Shown: positions 48,201-61,439 of the stretch, piece by piece
Numbering within the stretch: the first letter of the stretch is position 1
Layout: every line of letters starts with the position of its first letter
Source: Eumeta japonica
Lineage: Eukaryota > Arthropoda > Insecta > Lepidoptera > Psychidae
DNA length: 64,000 bases
Assembly (NCBI GenBank): GCA_005406025.1
Contig: BGZK01001215.1
Coordinates: forward strand, 124,001 to 188,000
Direction: 5' to 3'
Program-made: the position numbers and the translations under genes
The notes under the pieces: model-generated
Databases searched by the model: none
What the model was told of the DNA's origin: nothing
What the model saw: only the letters and a program-made list of their open reading frames with translations

Positions 48201-50930
48201 CAAGACAATAAAATAGTTGTATCAATATACATAATTTACAAAAAAAAAACAAACATATGTATTTCAAAGATTAATAATTATTTAAGGCACTATCGACATT
48301 TGTCAGTAGCTTTGAAGTTGAGCTAAGCAATTGCATTTGAAATACTTTTTTGCCAGTATTTTGCCATATCCGCCCCGAACGGTACTGCATACACATTAAT
48401 CACAACCAAATACAATTACCCAAAGCCTCATAACCCCATCTCATAGCAAACCCGTTTTGCTTTGACTAAGCCTAACACTGATCTGTGGTGGTGATGGCTT
48501 ACAGGTCAAGGGTATTGCATTCGCTCCAGAATCGTGATCATGAAAGCAAATCACCGATGGATTCTTAAGTCGTCTTAAATAGTTAATACCGGACTTAGAA
48601 TTAGTGTATACATTAAGTCACCGGCCCCCACTCATCGCATGCAACAGTTTTGAGGTACCTCTAACTGGTACTGACCAGCATTAAGAGGTCTGACCAAACA
48701 GATGCGAATGCAATTCTTTCGTTTCTATTATAATTTAGATATTTTTAAGAAAATTTGATAAGTGATTAAATCTTTACTACGTGCTTTACATATTATCATA
48801 AATTATTGAAAAATAATATATTTAGACTATAAAAGATTAATTTTAAGTTGTAGACATTTAAATATTCTAAAAATTCTATTTTAATATGAACTAATTATCA
48901 AGCGTATTTTTTTTATTTACACCTTACAAACGGTATTCCCTAATCTTTCGATTTTTGTAAGGCATTTTTGAAAGGAGGATGAAAGAATACAATGCTCAAC
49001 AAAAATTTGGCATTCGTTTTTAAAAAATACTTATAAAAATACATTTATGCCCTCTAATAATCGTGAGGACTAAAATATAACTTGAAACAATACATGTCTA
49101 TAATTGAATCTTCGATTTCTATATTTATGTAGAATTTTGACTTTATGTTATATGGAAATAGAAAAAGATGTTAACAATACCTGGAGCTGTAAAACTTGGA
49201 AATGCGTTAATTAATTTTACGTCTTGTTAAAAAATTAATACGCAATTAAAATTTAATGCAGTGGTTTGTGACAACAAAACTTTTAAATTAAGAGCAGATG
49301 ACAGGCCATCCTATTGTTTAAACTAATACGCAAAAAAGTTACATATAAAATATAAACAAATACAATGGTGTAGTCAAGATCCGAGCCGTAGACTTTCCGT
49401 GAAAAGTCAAAATGAAATCATAACAATAACTCTGACATGCGCTTAGCATCGGATTTTTAAGGTTTGTTAAATTTCTTTTGATGCAATTTTTTCACTGATT
49501 TGCGTTTTGTATTATCCTAAGCATATTTACAAGCCATATGAGACGACATCTTTAATTTTTAATATAATACCAATTAATACAAATGTTTCGGCAAATATTT
49601 TATTGGTTCACTTTAAGTCCCAGTAGTTCTTTTCAAGCTCTTTATAATGACACTCGAATCAACGTCACAGCTAAACGTGTTCTCAAGCTACACTAATTTA
49701 TGATTTTACTAAACGTTAATCCACAACAATCACACACGGACATTTACACTAGCCAGATAACGTCACGAGCAAAACAAACGCTGCATGATAAACACATACA
49801 GACATGTACTGTCCATTGTAACCTCAACCGTTGTTATAGCATTGTAAATTACTTAGTAATTAACGATTGAAATCTGAAGGTATTTTGTAACCTAAGAAAA
49901 TTTGACCGGCTGTCTATAATTGTATATACTTAACGAGCAAAAAGACATTATCATGTCAAAAATGTGTGTGCTAAAAAAACTAAGCCAGTAACATACCAAC
50001 AGTGATAATGCTTCACATACAAATAAACCTGACCTACTTACATAAATAAAATTTTTGATTCTACTACTCTTTCTGTGATTAAAAGAGACTATACTAAGTT
50101 TATGATTTCCCTATGAAATTCACTAATTGTGTAATTTGAAAAAAAAACGAAAACTAAATAAAATTTTATTCCAATTTAACTTATGCCTAAGCATTTTTTG
50201 ATTATTAACTAAATATTCACTCCACTATAAGTTTGTCTGTTTTATTAGTTTTCGCTGAAAATATTGAAATTCAAAAACGCCAAAACATTTATATTAATAG
50301 CTTCTCTAAATTTGGCCAACTAATAAATTACTACACGATATGCAATATATCTGTATGCGTTTATATATGTAAATATGACTTTTATAGAAGTGTAATTGTA
50401 AAAAATTTTAAAAATCCAAATTGTCCTTTAGTACAAATTTGATTTGTAAAAATAAAAATACTTTTACAATCACAAGCCTGAACAAACAACACCGATATAA
50501 CTTAAACCGACGGATCGCAAAGAAGTGAAAAGATCAAAGATCAAATCTATATCATGTTCTGCTCTCGATATCCGAAAGGGTTCAGTGTAACCTTTGTAAG
50601 CAAATCAGGGCAACGAAAAACGACTTCGTCCAGCTACGGCGGCCTACTGTGGTCTTTAATATCGCCATTCTCATTAATATTCGGATGCTGTCACGTTGGC
50701 CTGACCGCAACGGAATCCATAAGGATCCACATGGGCTTACGGGCGGGTCAGAGTTCGGCTTCTGCGCAGTGCCTACTTCCGCATACCATATAGGTTTTTT
50801 TTTCTTAAAGCCGACTATTGTCCGACTATGTACGTATGTACACGGTTTAATGTAAAAGACGTTTCACGATTACTTCAGTGTTTGTAGACTAAGACAACCT
50901 TATTAATATACATGCCTGTACATTTGTCGT

Positions 50931-50932
<2 letters not shown>
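48201..50932. other. Intergenic AT-rich sequence
   Basis: No gene supported. A GC-richer patch at 50560-50770 is open on + but unrecognised. Confidence 0.4.

Positions 50933-50987
<55 letters not shown>
50933..50987. repeat. (TA)n microsatellite
   Basis: About 27 uninterrupted TA units. Confidence 0.95.
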
Positions 50988-50990
<3 letters not shown>

Positions 50991-51039
50991 TTCCGGACGG
51001 CAACAGTAGAGAAATCCTTAAGTGGCACGATAATGTTCT

Positions 51040-51190
51040 CATCAGCGTCGACATTAATCACCGCCCTCCGCCCCTCAGTCCCCCCCCCCCACTCTCTACC
51101 GGTGTTGGCGGGAGTTCATTGGTAACACTTAATTGGCCGGACTACTCTGCAGCTTTACGAAGGGCCAATTACAAGTTTTGTCGAGCATAT
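51040..51190. other. GC-rich islet with C-tract and TAATTGG motifs
   Basis: It contains 'gccctccgcccctcag', a run of about 12 C, 'ctaccggtgttggcggg' and 'acacttaattggccgg'. Unique-looking, with no coding frame; candidate regulatory element. Confidence 0.3.
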
Positions 51191-53275
51191 TCTTACGTGT
51201 CTGTCTGTAACGAATTCGTCCTGCCTCTATGCGAACGCACCCATAACTTAGAGTAACATTGGTAAATTTTCATAATTGGGTGTATTAGAAATAAAAATGA
51301 CTAATTTCGATATTGAGTTAATTTAAAAAAAAATCAACGTTATCGACGATTTTTCTCTACACATTAATTTTTATATAGTACTTTTGTTATTTCAAGCGTA
51401 TATTTGACAAATTTTCAACTATTTCATTAAATTGAATTTTGTGTTTCTAAAATTTTTTATTGATTGTCTGTTCATGCAAGACATGACTAAATATTATCAG
51501 AAGTAAAATAATGAATAGTAAATATCGAAATCACTGCCTCCTCGAATGCTCTATTGAAAGGAGAATGTCCAATTTACCTTTTGAATAAACGAAATTATAA
51601 TTTATTTAAAATAAAATAACAATTATTCAGACATAAAATACTAAAATAATTACGATTAACCACTGCTCCGAACTACTGATTTTAATCCAATTCAGGTATC
51701 ATTATTTTATATTGGACTTTCTCCTTTGAAAAGTTTATCTTAGGAGTGACAATAACAGCTTTCATAGAGTTAACTGTATTATTAACTACAGTTTATATAC
51801 ACTTGCAATCTACATCGAATATTGGAATTCTAGTAAAATATTTTTGTGTCTTAAGTCGAAACAAATTACAATTGATCATATATTTCTAATAACATTTCTC
51901 TTAAGATTATTTTACCCCACATGATGGACCTCATTTTTTCTAATTGATAGCTTTCGACCTTAAGACCGTTTATAGACTAATGAGTACTGAATGCTATTTA
52001 GAAAGAAAAGAAGAAGAAAAATAAAAGAGATTTATACTCTGTATTTATATTACTAGCTTTCGACTGTCATAGTATTATCTGTTTTCATCGCAGCACCTAT
52101 TTGATGACCTTCTTTTTTTAGTTTCAATATAAATTAACTTTTACAGATTTGTTTTAAAATTAATAAAATATTTTGTATTATTTTTTTGTTAAAAACAAAT
52201 ATAAAAAGAGATCGTCGAAGAGGCCTCGAGTATCAGGAAATCATAAAAAGAAATAAAAACATATTGTAATGTGTTGTACATAATTAAAACAAGAGAACAG
52301 TTGTTATGCAGATTATTATTATTATATAAACTAGAAAATGCCAATTTTAACTATTAATCTATATATTTAGTTCTATTGTAGCTATACTACACTCTATTTT
52401 AAAGGGCTGCAGCTAATATGTTACGATTGAAATGCGGTAACAAATGAAAAAAGTTAGCGTTTCCTTTTCTTACAATAAAATCTTCGAACAAATTTCCAAA
52501 ACTGCTTTAAAAATTAAAAGTGTTGTTTGACGTTACTCCTTTCATAAAGCCCGCTATTTCTCCTCTTTTTCCAAAATTGCCTAATTGCCAGAATAAATCG
52601 TAGTTCTAGATCTCTTTTACGAGATTTGGTTAATGGCACTTCAAGTGAAATCCATTAATCTGTTGGGTTGCGCACAGGCCGCGCTTTCGCTCCGCCACTT
52701 AATTTTATCCTGCAATTTTTTTCTTATTTCAAAAGGAATTGCCATTAATTTTTTGATTTTTTTAAAACATATTTTCAATGTCCCTTATTAACATATTCAA
52801 AATAGAACGTTAAAATATAAATACGTCTACATATAAGTAAATATGAACGCCGCCCACTTAAGTCCTGAACAAAAAAATGAGGAAGGCAAAAGATAAGCGA
52901 CACTTTTTTTCATAACATACGATAAAGAGCATCAACTACAACGTTAAATAAAAAGGTATAGAATAAAACCATCGATAATGGTGAAAATTTTAGGCTTGTG
53001 GTTGCGGCTCTTCATGGATGAAATGCGTATATAGATAATTAAGTTTGCACGGAATCCTCAGTGTGATTTCGATGCACTCTTATACCATGTTTTCTTTTCT
53101 TATCCCTGTTTAACACGCATTCGTACTCAAAATCACGTTAAGTCATCCTTCAGTCTGAAATAATTGTAGGAAAGTACGCTTTATCAATATTTATATCAAA
53201 TTTAAAAATCTGTTTGAACAACAAGTAGTACAGAAGTCCTTCAAGCGCATACAAAATTCATTTTCCTTTGAAATA
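51191..53275. other. Intergenic AT-rich sequence
   Basis: No gene or clear repeat. A short GC-richer patch lies at 52665-52710 ('cacaggccgcgctttcgctc'). Confidence 0.4.
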
Positions 53276-54546
53276 TTGGGTTGGTGAAAAAGTTTTTTCA
53301 TATTTTATACACAAATCCAATATAATATTTCATCACATTTTATTTACATTTGATTATGTTTTATGTATATGTATTATATATATTCGTTCAACAATTAGTT
53401 TCCATTTTGTAGGTAGTGATGTAATCCCATTACTATAGAAATTTTGGGACTTCCATTCAAAAAAAGTGTGACATGTAGTTTTGACAGTACTCTCTTGATG
53501 TTTACCTAACACTACCTAAAGAATTCTGAAGAGATCGAAACAGGTAGACATCTGAGGGTGGAAGGTCAGCATTATACCGTGGATACATTAACAATTCTCA
53601 ACCAAACTCTCTCAATGTTTATTCAGTGACTTGTGATGTGTGCGGTCAGGCGCTATCATGATGCAAAACCACACCCTTTCTGTTGATGGTTTCCGGCCGT
53701 TTATTCTCTACTTCGTGCTTGAGTATCATCAGCTGTTAGCAGAAGATGTCCGAATTATGGTTTTTTCCCGGCGGTAAAAGCTCATAATGAATAATACCCT
53801 TCCAATCCTACCATACACATAGCATTGCCTTATTGCGTGTAAAAGCGGACTTCGCTATAGCCTGTGGAGCTTGCTTGCCTTTTGCACTTTTGCTATTTTT
53901 TTTTGCACGTTCTTGTCGTAGATAATCCATTTCTCATCACCAGTGATCAATCTTTTTAAAAACGGTTCGGTTTCATTACTTCTCAATAGAAAATCCCAAA
54001 CGAGTACCTACATGATCCATTAGATTTCTTTCAGTGCACTTGTGTGGGACCCAAGTACCGAGCTTTTTTATGTGTCCAGCTTTTTTGAAATAAGTGAAAA
54101 CTGTTTCTTCTTTTTTCAGCTATGTCGTAAGAACTAATATGTCGATCTTGCTCTACTTTTCCCAAAATGGCATCGACTTTATCGGTGATAGGTCGACCAG
54201 AACGAGGTTCATCTTTGACATCAAAATTACCGGACTGAAAACGCTTGAACCAGTTTTGTGCCACTTTTACCGACACTGCATTAGGTTCATAAACGTCACA
54301 AATTTTGTGTCACATTTTTCACTTTTTTGTAATAAAACTTCAAAATGTATAATTTCAACGTTAGAAACTCTCATTTTGGTGAACAGAAAAACGATAGAAA
54401 ACTGGCAGCTATGCATATAATGGCTTTATAAAAGCCATCTACTTACTGGCAACCAAACCAACGAGACACGAACAGCAAAACCAAAGAGACTTTACTGCAA
54501 CTTTTTACTTAAAAAGCTAAAAAAAAAATCTTTTTTCCCGACCTAA
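53276..54546 (-). mobile_element. Full-length but degenerate mariner transposon, minus strand
   Basis: The left end 'ttgggttggtgaaaaagtt' and the reverse complement of the right end 'ttaggtcgggaaaaaag' are terminal inverted repeats flanked by TA (53274-53275 and 54547-54548). The 1.27 kb length fits mariner. On the minus strand, 54276-54031 encodes the DNA-binding part: VAQNWFKRFQSGNFDVKDEP, then RSGRPI and VEQDRHISSYDIAE. The remainder is broken by frameshifts. Confidence 0.92.
54031..54276 (-). pseudogene. Mariner transposase pseudogene (N-terminal helix-turn-helix)
   Basis: It encodes WFKRFQSGNFDVKDEPRSGR and EQDRHISSYDIAE, hallmark residues between the two helix-turn-helix motifs of mariner transposases. 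The frame breaks at both ends and the catalytic region survives only as scattered pieces at 53300-54000. Confidence 0.88.
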
Positions 54547-54699
54547 TATGATAAAATAAATATTCACGCGCCTATCACAAAAATGTGTTCTTCATACTCT
54601 ATCTAAATTCATCTTCGATAATAAAATATCCGTACATTACCCGGCTAATATGTAATATATGCGCAGATAAAGGGCCATTTTTCCCCGTTTAATGGTGTT

Positions 54700-54840
54700 T
54701 TAATGCATGACATCGGCATTTCGCGGCTATGGAGTTGTAACGCCGCCGAGAGTCGGCCGAGTCTCCTTTATGGGCACTTCCACAATAATATAACGACGAT
54801 ACTGCCCTATTATGAATATATTAAAGACGGTAATGGGGGG
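54700..54840. other. GC-rich islet, possible conserved regulatory element
   Basis: 'ttgtaacgccgccgagagtc' and 'tcctttatgggcacttcc' lie between AT-rich stretches directly downstream of the mariner. No coding frame. Confidence 0.25.
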
Positions 54841-56255
54841 GTATGGCAAAAAAAAAATATTACGACTTATTGAATTTACAAAATTAGACAATTCCAGAAT
54901 ATATTATAAGACCAATTTAATATGAAGAGATAATTATTATTAACTGATCAACAATAATAAAAAGTTTAAAATTTGTTGTTCCTTTTTGAACAAAATCTTA
55001 AAAATAAAAGCACGACGAAAAAACATATACAAAGCTCACACCTTCTGATAATTTATAGCATACATTCAGTTAACTATTTTACAAATAAGTAGTGTGTATA
55101 AAACATGTTTTCAAAGTTTCAATCGCGTTTTAATTTTAACCCAATTGCAGTTATATCAGAGTTGACCGGTAGTCATCGTACACTTTCCAGTCGTCACAAA
55201 ATCGCTAGTCTCCTCGCAGTCCCTATAGTTGCCGCAATCACTGATCTTCTCAACAAATCGTAAGTTACCGCCCTTAATCGTAAGATATGGCGTGGAATAA
55301 CTCAACCTTTTGAGTTATTCCACGCCATACTTAACTTCCTCAAGCAGTCAATAACCGATCGAATTGAGGGTGCTTTATGAACATAAAATATGTATTTTTA
55401 TTTGAAATTAGTAATAGAGAGTGAGCTTAGACTGTATGCCTCTTATGTCTTTTAATTTAAAATATAAATTTCCACACCATTCTCAAAAAAGCTAATGCCC
55501 GACAAGGCTTCTGTTTTTTTCAAAATGAACGTGTCACGATCGACGTACACTTTTTATGCAGAACTATCTCTGAAAACTGAACCTTTTCATTTGCCGCAAA
55601 TGCTAATGGGCTCTCCACGGTTAAATGCGGTTTGTTCATTCAGAGCGCACCGAAGGGCCACAACCCCGAAAGTACGGACAGTTCAACACGGCGTAGCGAA
55701 TAGTTTCGTTATTTTGGAACAGCCTTTACGTGGTTACTTCGTGTTATTGCGAACTTGTTTATATTCGAAACAGGATTACCATTAGTCGAGGCCTCCGGGA
55801 CGTCCCCGTCTGTCTGTCACTATTACCTGTAACTGTATATCTAATAATTTTACAACCGGATTATTAAATCTGTCCTTTAATAAAACAATAACTTCTCTGA
55901 TTCAACCAAAATTAAAAATTTCTTTAGAGGGGAGTTAAGAGCAAAACAATTGATTTGCCTCAAAAGAGTGGTATGATGTAACTGGAGTAATTTATGCAAA
56001 TAAAAACCAATTGTCACGGGTCATCACGTGTGAGTAATTGACAGATTTCACTCATTTCTTTTGTGTTGCGTTGGTAATCGCCAGGACACAGTTTGTCTGA
56101 AAGAAAATGATCCTTTCAGATTGTCTTGTTTGTCTGTCCGTCTGTTTGTTCGGAATATTTTCACGGATCACGGTACACTTAAGATGCTTTTATATTGAAA
56201 ATGTTTAGGGTTTCTCTATTTTTAAATAACTATTAAAAATTGTATAATCGGAATT
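54841..56255. other. Intergenic sequence with a palindrome
   Basis: AT-rich, with the palindrome at 55286-55329. The open frame at 55495-55785 is unrecognised and likely chance. A LINE-type tail ('tgtctgtccgtctgtttg') is near 56130. Confidence 0.4.
55286..55329. repeat. Perfect palindrome (20-bp arms, 4-nt loop)
   Basis: TATGGCGTGGAATAACTCAA and its exact reverse complement are separated by CCTT. Sequence unrelated to the other palindromes. Confidence 0.9.
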
Positions 56256-56259
56256 GAAT

Positions 56260-56345
56260 CAATGGTGGAGACGGAATCGAGATCGGAATGAAAATTGACA
56301 CTCGAATCTAGATCAAGATGACTTGAAAAAGAAGGAACGGGATAA
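56260..56345 (+). repeat. Short degenerate simple repeat (ggaatcgagatcgg words)
   Basis: 'gacggaatcgagatcggaat' and following words resemble the longer runs at 44100-44430 and 61440-61760. Confidence 0.4.
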
Positions 56346-56944
56346 AAATGATGACGTGCGCAGCATCATCAGTCGTTATAAAACGTGGAGGAGTTCATTA
56401 TACGTCCACACGGGTGGAGTCACGGGTAATGGCCGTCTAAAATGAAAACTCTCTATGGTTTGATATTTTTTTTAAACTCTATGAGAATTACCAAGGGCCC
56501 TTTTTGTTTAAGTGATTTCAAAAAAAATTAATTCGAAAATAGCTGGAAGCTAATGGAAAGATGTAAAATACATCTTTATTGTTCCGTAATATTTGATAAG
56601 AACCTTTATGAATTAACTAATTTTAATAAAATTTGGTATCGATATAGTTGGAAGCTAGAGAAATATACAAAGTACATAGTTTAGGTTTCCGTGATTAATT
56701 AATTAGGTTAGTAAAATCCTTTTTAGTTTGTCCAATTTTACTGAAATTTGGTAGGTTTATTTATTCATTTCTTTTTTATTTTAACGCAGAGAGACAGAGT
56801 GTACAGAGTGGCTTATGGTTTAGTGGTTTCGTTCTGTGAGCGTAATCAATATTCTTGTAATTTGACCCATTTCAATGAGATTTGGCAGATAGATAGCTTA
56901 AACTAAGGAAAAGGATATAGGCTATATTATCAGTGTTTAGAAGT

Positions 56945-57020
56945 AACTCGACGAAGGAGAAGTTACAGTTACTTCACGTCTGTTTCCTGTAAAAAGTGTG
57001 GTATCTCACAATTCAAGCGA
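56945..57020 (+). mobile_element. LINE-tail repeat fragment
   Basis: 'acttcacgtctgtttcctg' and 'gtggtatctcacaattc' match the distal part of the LINE-tail family at 10430-10640. Confidence 0.4.
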
Positions 57021-57439
57021 GCCAATTTTCGTATTTCAAGCAAGTTGACGACAATATGACTCTACTGCAATAAAGAATCTCATATATCATTACACAAGCT
57101 TTACTACGACATAAATGAATATTAGGTATACTAAGTACTGAAAGACTTTGATCCATAAAGAGAACACAAATTGTATTACGATTATGGAATTTTTCGTCGA
57201 ATTTAACGATCAAAGTGCCTCAATTAATTGAAAATGCTATATATAGAACCGAAAAACAGAAAAAAATCTAATTTAAAGTAACCTAGAGCAAGTAAGTGCT
57301 ACATAGTCAAACTTATATTGTTAACCGTATTATACACTATAGTAATTTAAAAATAGTTAAAAGTGATGTTGGCCGTCGTTGTGTTGAACTTAAACCTTAA
57401 GATGCCTAATTCGAACCTGGCTGGGAGCAAATCAAAAAA

Positions 57440-57720
57440 CGAGTTTTTTTCTTATAGGCAATTGACTGACTCGGTCCATGCTGAACTAACGAGGAAGTGA
57501 GCCACGAAAAGGCAAAGAGTCACTGTCGCCCTTGGACACTTGCAACTCCAAAAGAGTCACCAGTGTGTTGTCGCCTTCTTGATGGGAATAGGATATCTGA
57601 TGGAGTAGAGAGCGGACTGATGGGGAGGGAAAATAGAGGTGACAGTTGATGGAGAGGGGTGATGGGTGTAATGACATTAGTAATAACGGTCCTTGGTGGC
57701 CGTCCACAACTCGCATCGAG
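57440..57720 (+). mobile_element. LINE-tail dispersed repeat
   Basis: 'ttcttataggcaattgac', 'cgcccttggacacttgcaac', 'aaaagagtcaccagtg' and 'ggaataggatatctgatgg' match other copies in this window. Minus-strand ORFs here are relics of the element, not host genes. Confidence 0.6.
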
Positions 57721-58139
57721 CATCGTCTATGGCTTATGTTCAGAGCCCTTAATCGAACTAAAATATATATTGAGAGGGTTATACCTGTATATTATAATAT
57801 ATACATCATACGTGTATAAAATCGTAGCCCAATAGAAAACTTACAAAACTATCGATGTTTTTTTTTTAATATTTAACACAAAAATGTTAATTTAAGTACT
57901 GCTTTAACTATGTTTAAATAAAATAATAAATTGACATAAAAGTATAATTTAATACGATATTCTTTTGGAAAAAAAAAATAGCTTGGACTGAAGAACTATT
58001 GAACGTACGCACAGTGGAATTCCAGTTTAGGTTATATAGCTTTAAAATCTTTACCTTAAAATGGAAACAAATAGTATCAGCTTCAAACATAAACAAATAG
58101 AGAAACATGCTTCACCATATCGCAAATATCAAACTCATC

Positions 58140-58300
58140 GACTTTCCGGCCCGTCGCAGAGTGCCGTATTCGAGCGAACGCCGACAGCGCGGCCACGTAT
58201 TTAACAACGACCCAATTTCGCTTATAAACCTTAAAAGCCGCTCCCCCGCGACCGGCGATCTTGTGATTTGCCTTAATTAACTCGTTAAAAACACGCGAAG
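58140..58300. other. GC-rich islet, possible conserved regulatory element
   Basis: 'ccggcccgtcgcagagtg' and 'cgctcccccgcgaccggcga' with 'ttgccttaattaactcgtta' (a homeodomain-type TTAATTAA) nearby. No coding frame continues through it. Confidence 0.3.
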
Positions 58301-58540
58301 GTGACTTCAGGAAACGTTTTTTTTTTTGAGATCTCTAGCAACGTAACTACGACGGTCACGAAACGGGAAGACGTGAAACGAAATGATGCCTCCGAGGTTC
58401 CGTATTTATTGAAGAATTTCGTACTCTCGTTTACGACTTTTTCGTTTTATTTCGTCGTAAAACTTTCGTCGGTGCGTCTGACTACCGGCCGTCTATGCCG
58501 CGCCTTTGACGACACATGTTTATCGTGTCGTCAATTTTAA

Positions 58541-59869
58541 CAAATTTTCGATATTGATCTGGGTCTCTGCTGCGATTCTGATTGCGAGATATTTCAGAGA
58601 AAATTGCATCAAGATCCATTAACTAACCATGCATTACAAATATAAAACAACCGCTATTTTACTCGTATGACAATCAAACACACAATTTTGCACCAAAATA
58701 AATTTCGATGTCAACTCTTCTTACGAACATGTTCTCGATCTTACAACATCCCTTCAATCCTTCTGAAACTATTCCTTATGACAATGAATATTGTATTGAA
58801 TTTGAATAATTATTGATAATATCTTACTATCTTAATATTATCGTAACAAGCTAATTTTTGAAATAAATCATAAAAAATAACAATCAAATTTTCAACATCA
58901 TTAAATATAGTTAGTGACAGTTTTTTTATTCAATAAAAGGCCAAAAAGTTATAGTAAATTAGAGAAGAGAATTCAGTTTTTTTTTTTTTACATTTATATG
59001 TGCACTTTTTCGTAGCACATTATATATATATACAGTGTCGATACAAATATCTAAAGTTATCTGGCCTGGCGCACATTGAACCTCCACATTTAGTGAACGA
59101 AAAAGTCAATGAAATTTAATGATGACAAGAAACGGTGCTTGAATGCATTTAAATTTTATGCATTTCGACTCTCCGCAAATGACGCCCGACGCGAGTAAAA
59201 ATTTTTATATTACTCACTAAAATGTGGATATTCTCATAAATGTAGAGACGGCGTATAAATTACAAATTTGTACGCAGCATACAAAAGAGATATTTACGCT
59301 CATAAAATCGTGAACATTTAAATACATTTCCATTCTTTGTTCGTCACAAACGGCAATAAGCTGAACCGTTCCGTAAACAATCTCATATAGATAATTATTT
59401 TTTTATGTTCCATATAAAATTCTGCATTTCAGTTTTGACTGTTTTGTTTATAATAAATTGTGTTTTTTTTATTTATTTGATAAATGAATAAGGGATCGAA
59501 CAAATTTTTAATTTCGATATTTAAGATAAGCTGTTTAAAAAGTAGGTATAGAATAAGTACAGTATAAGAAACTTTGAAATGTTTTAAATTGTTGTTTTAA
59601 AACAGAACGAGATTACAATTAAAGGCGTTCTGTTCAAAAATTTGAAAGTCAAAACGTTTAAAGCGCTTAAACTTAAGATTTCATTGGCTTTTATTATCTT
59701 TTTAGACCTAATAGTGCGTCTAGCGGTCACTGTTTTAAATTTGTATCGTTCTCATGTTCAAATCTTTACACTTGCTAAATGAAAAATTTTTCGATGTCAA
59801 AATCACCATAATAGAACAACACGTTACATTATTTAGCACCAAAGAAAAAAATAACTGGCAAACGCACTA
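58541..59869. other. Intergenic AT-rich sequence
   Basis: I see no gene or repeat apart from mononucleotide runs. Confidence 0.4.
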
Positions 59870-60030
59870 ACCTCCTTCGTATTGCGCAGTCGAGTAATAA
59901 GGCTCCACAGCCGATCCAATATAACGAAGCCGCACGATTTTTTCCCATCCCGTTATTCAATTACGGAACTCCGAAATGCAGAAAACCCGAAATAACTGAG
60001 TCAGCCACCAGCCGAACGGCAGCTCTGGGT
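59870..60030. other. Moderately GC-rich islet
   Basis: It contains 'aataaggctccacagccgat' and 'gagtcagccaccagccgaac' in AT-rich DNA. Unclassified; candidate conserved element. Confidence 0.2.
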
Positions 60031-60435
60031 GCTATTAATGTCTAGAACAACATTTCTGAAAATAAGTTTATCAAGTGAACTCGTTTAACTTTTCTGGCGT
60101 CTAATGCTTAAGTTTTCCATTAATTCAATCCAGGTTTACCTCCATTGGTATAAAATATATGCTCCAGACAGTAATTTCACATGACAACTTCAAGAGTTTT
60201 ATAAACTTTAATGCTTTCCCCTACATGATTCATTGTTATTGCAAAAAAATTGATTTTTATTTACAAATGAGTGTTGCAACGTTTTGTTGACTGTATTATT
60301 TTTAAATAAACCCTTTAATTATAAAATATTAAAAAAATGTATTCGTATTTGGTAATGTACCAAAATGGTGATTGAAATTCAAATCCCCTTTTAAATTTAT
60401 GATTTTTATTAGGTGAAATATTATCTAAACATTAC

Positions 60436-60478
60436 ATATACCACACATTAGTATCTACAGTACTTATGTGTGGTATAT
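60436..60478. repeat. Near-perfect hairpin (18-bp arms, 7-nt loop)
   Basis: ATATACCACACATTAGTA pairs with 60461-60478 with one mismatch; the loop is TCTACAG. The loop size is the most hairpin-like of the palindromes, but the stem is short for an animal microRNA precursor. Confidence 0.85.
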
Positions 60479-60689
60479 AGTCGATAGTATGGTATTCGTC
60501 GTAGATCTCTAGAATTATTTATAGTATTCATTATGTTGATAAATAATAAAACAACATAATTTATGAAGACTCTGTACATAAAACTGCGTATGATCGAAAT
60601 CCTTTGTTTAAAATAACTTCATTTTCTTAAAACAACTTCAATCCCACTTATGAATGGCTATAATATAAACTAAATTTTACATTATTTTT

Positions 60690-60925
60690 TTATAGGATTT
60701 TCTAGTGGCAAACGAGCATGTGGACCATCAGCAAGTAAATAGTCACAGCCGCCCAAGGACACTCGCAAACCCAAAGGGTAACTTGTGCATTGCCGTTCTT
60801 TTAAATGGAATTGCGCTTCATTCTTGAAGACCTTCTTACAAAAGTTCTTTGCGAATGTTGCTAATGATAAATCATTCCAAAGCCCCACCGCACGCGGCAG
60901 AATAATGCGCATGAAGCATACGATA
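60690..60925 (-). mobile_element. LINE C-terminal fragment
   Basis: The minus strand encodes RIILPRAVGLWNDLSLATF followed by AKNFCKKVFKNE, a pattern typical of the very C-terminus of LINE reverse transcriptases (PRxxxLWNxLP...FK). The + strand reads 'ggcaaacgagcatgtggacc', the DNA signature of the dispersed family also seen at 7425-7510. Not a host gene. Confidence 0.65.
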
Positions 60926-61439
60926 GTAGAACGCTAGCCGTTAAAATGGTGCTGATGGTACAAAATAAAAAAAAAACAAAATTAAAAATATTTTTATTTC
61001 GTAGGTTATAAAATTACACTTCAAATACGTCATTAATACATTCTTTTCGACATTACCACCCATTCCAAATGCTGATTCGCTTAGAGAAGAATGGGCAAGA
61101 AACTCAAGGCTTGCTCTTTTTACTCATCAAATTTCCGACGAGCGGAACCATGACGGAAACGAGCGGCAGGGATGAGGAGAAATAACTCTTCAGAGCATTC
61201 CCCACAGTATACACGATAGAGCATGCGCAGATATGCTTCATCTCTTCGCAAAGACAGCGGATCGAGTCGACCGGATATTACAGATTTGTTGACGAATCAG
61301 GATGCTCTATGTTAGATGCGATCTAGAATCAAAAGTTAATGTTGGAATATCTCAACCCGCTTAGCGGATACTACTGGCATTTGTTCCATCGTCATCTAAA
61401 GTGGAATCATGAATCATTTAGTGTAATCTAAACCGTAAA

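Noticed and set aside
50554..50793. 79-codon + strand ORF as a gene
   Set aside because: No recognisable domain, no splice or promoter context, and overlapping open frames typical of locally higher GC.
57400..57430. Possible minus-strand tRNA B box (ggttcgaatta)
   Set aside because: No A box at the proper distance and no cloverleaf; it is part of repeat-rich sequence.
57486..57723. Pair of overlapping minus-strand ORFs
   Set aside because: They fall within a LINE-tail repeat copy and overlap each other in different frames.
60682..60912. Minus-strand ORF as a host gene
   Set aside because: It reads like the C-terminus of a LINE reverse transcriptase and lies in a repeat with several copies in the window.
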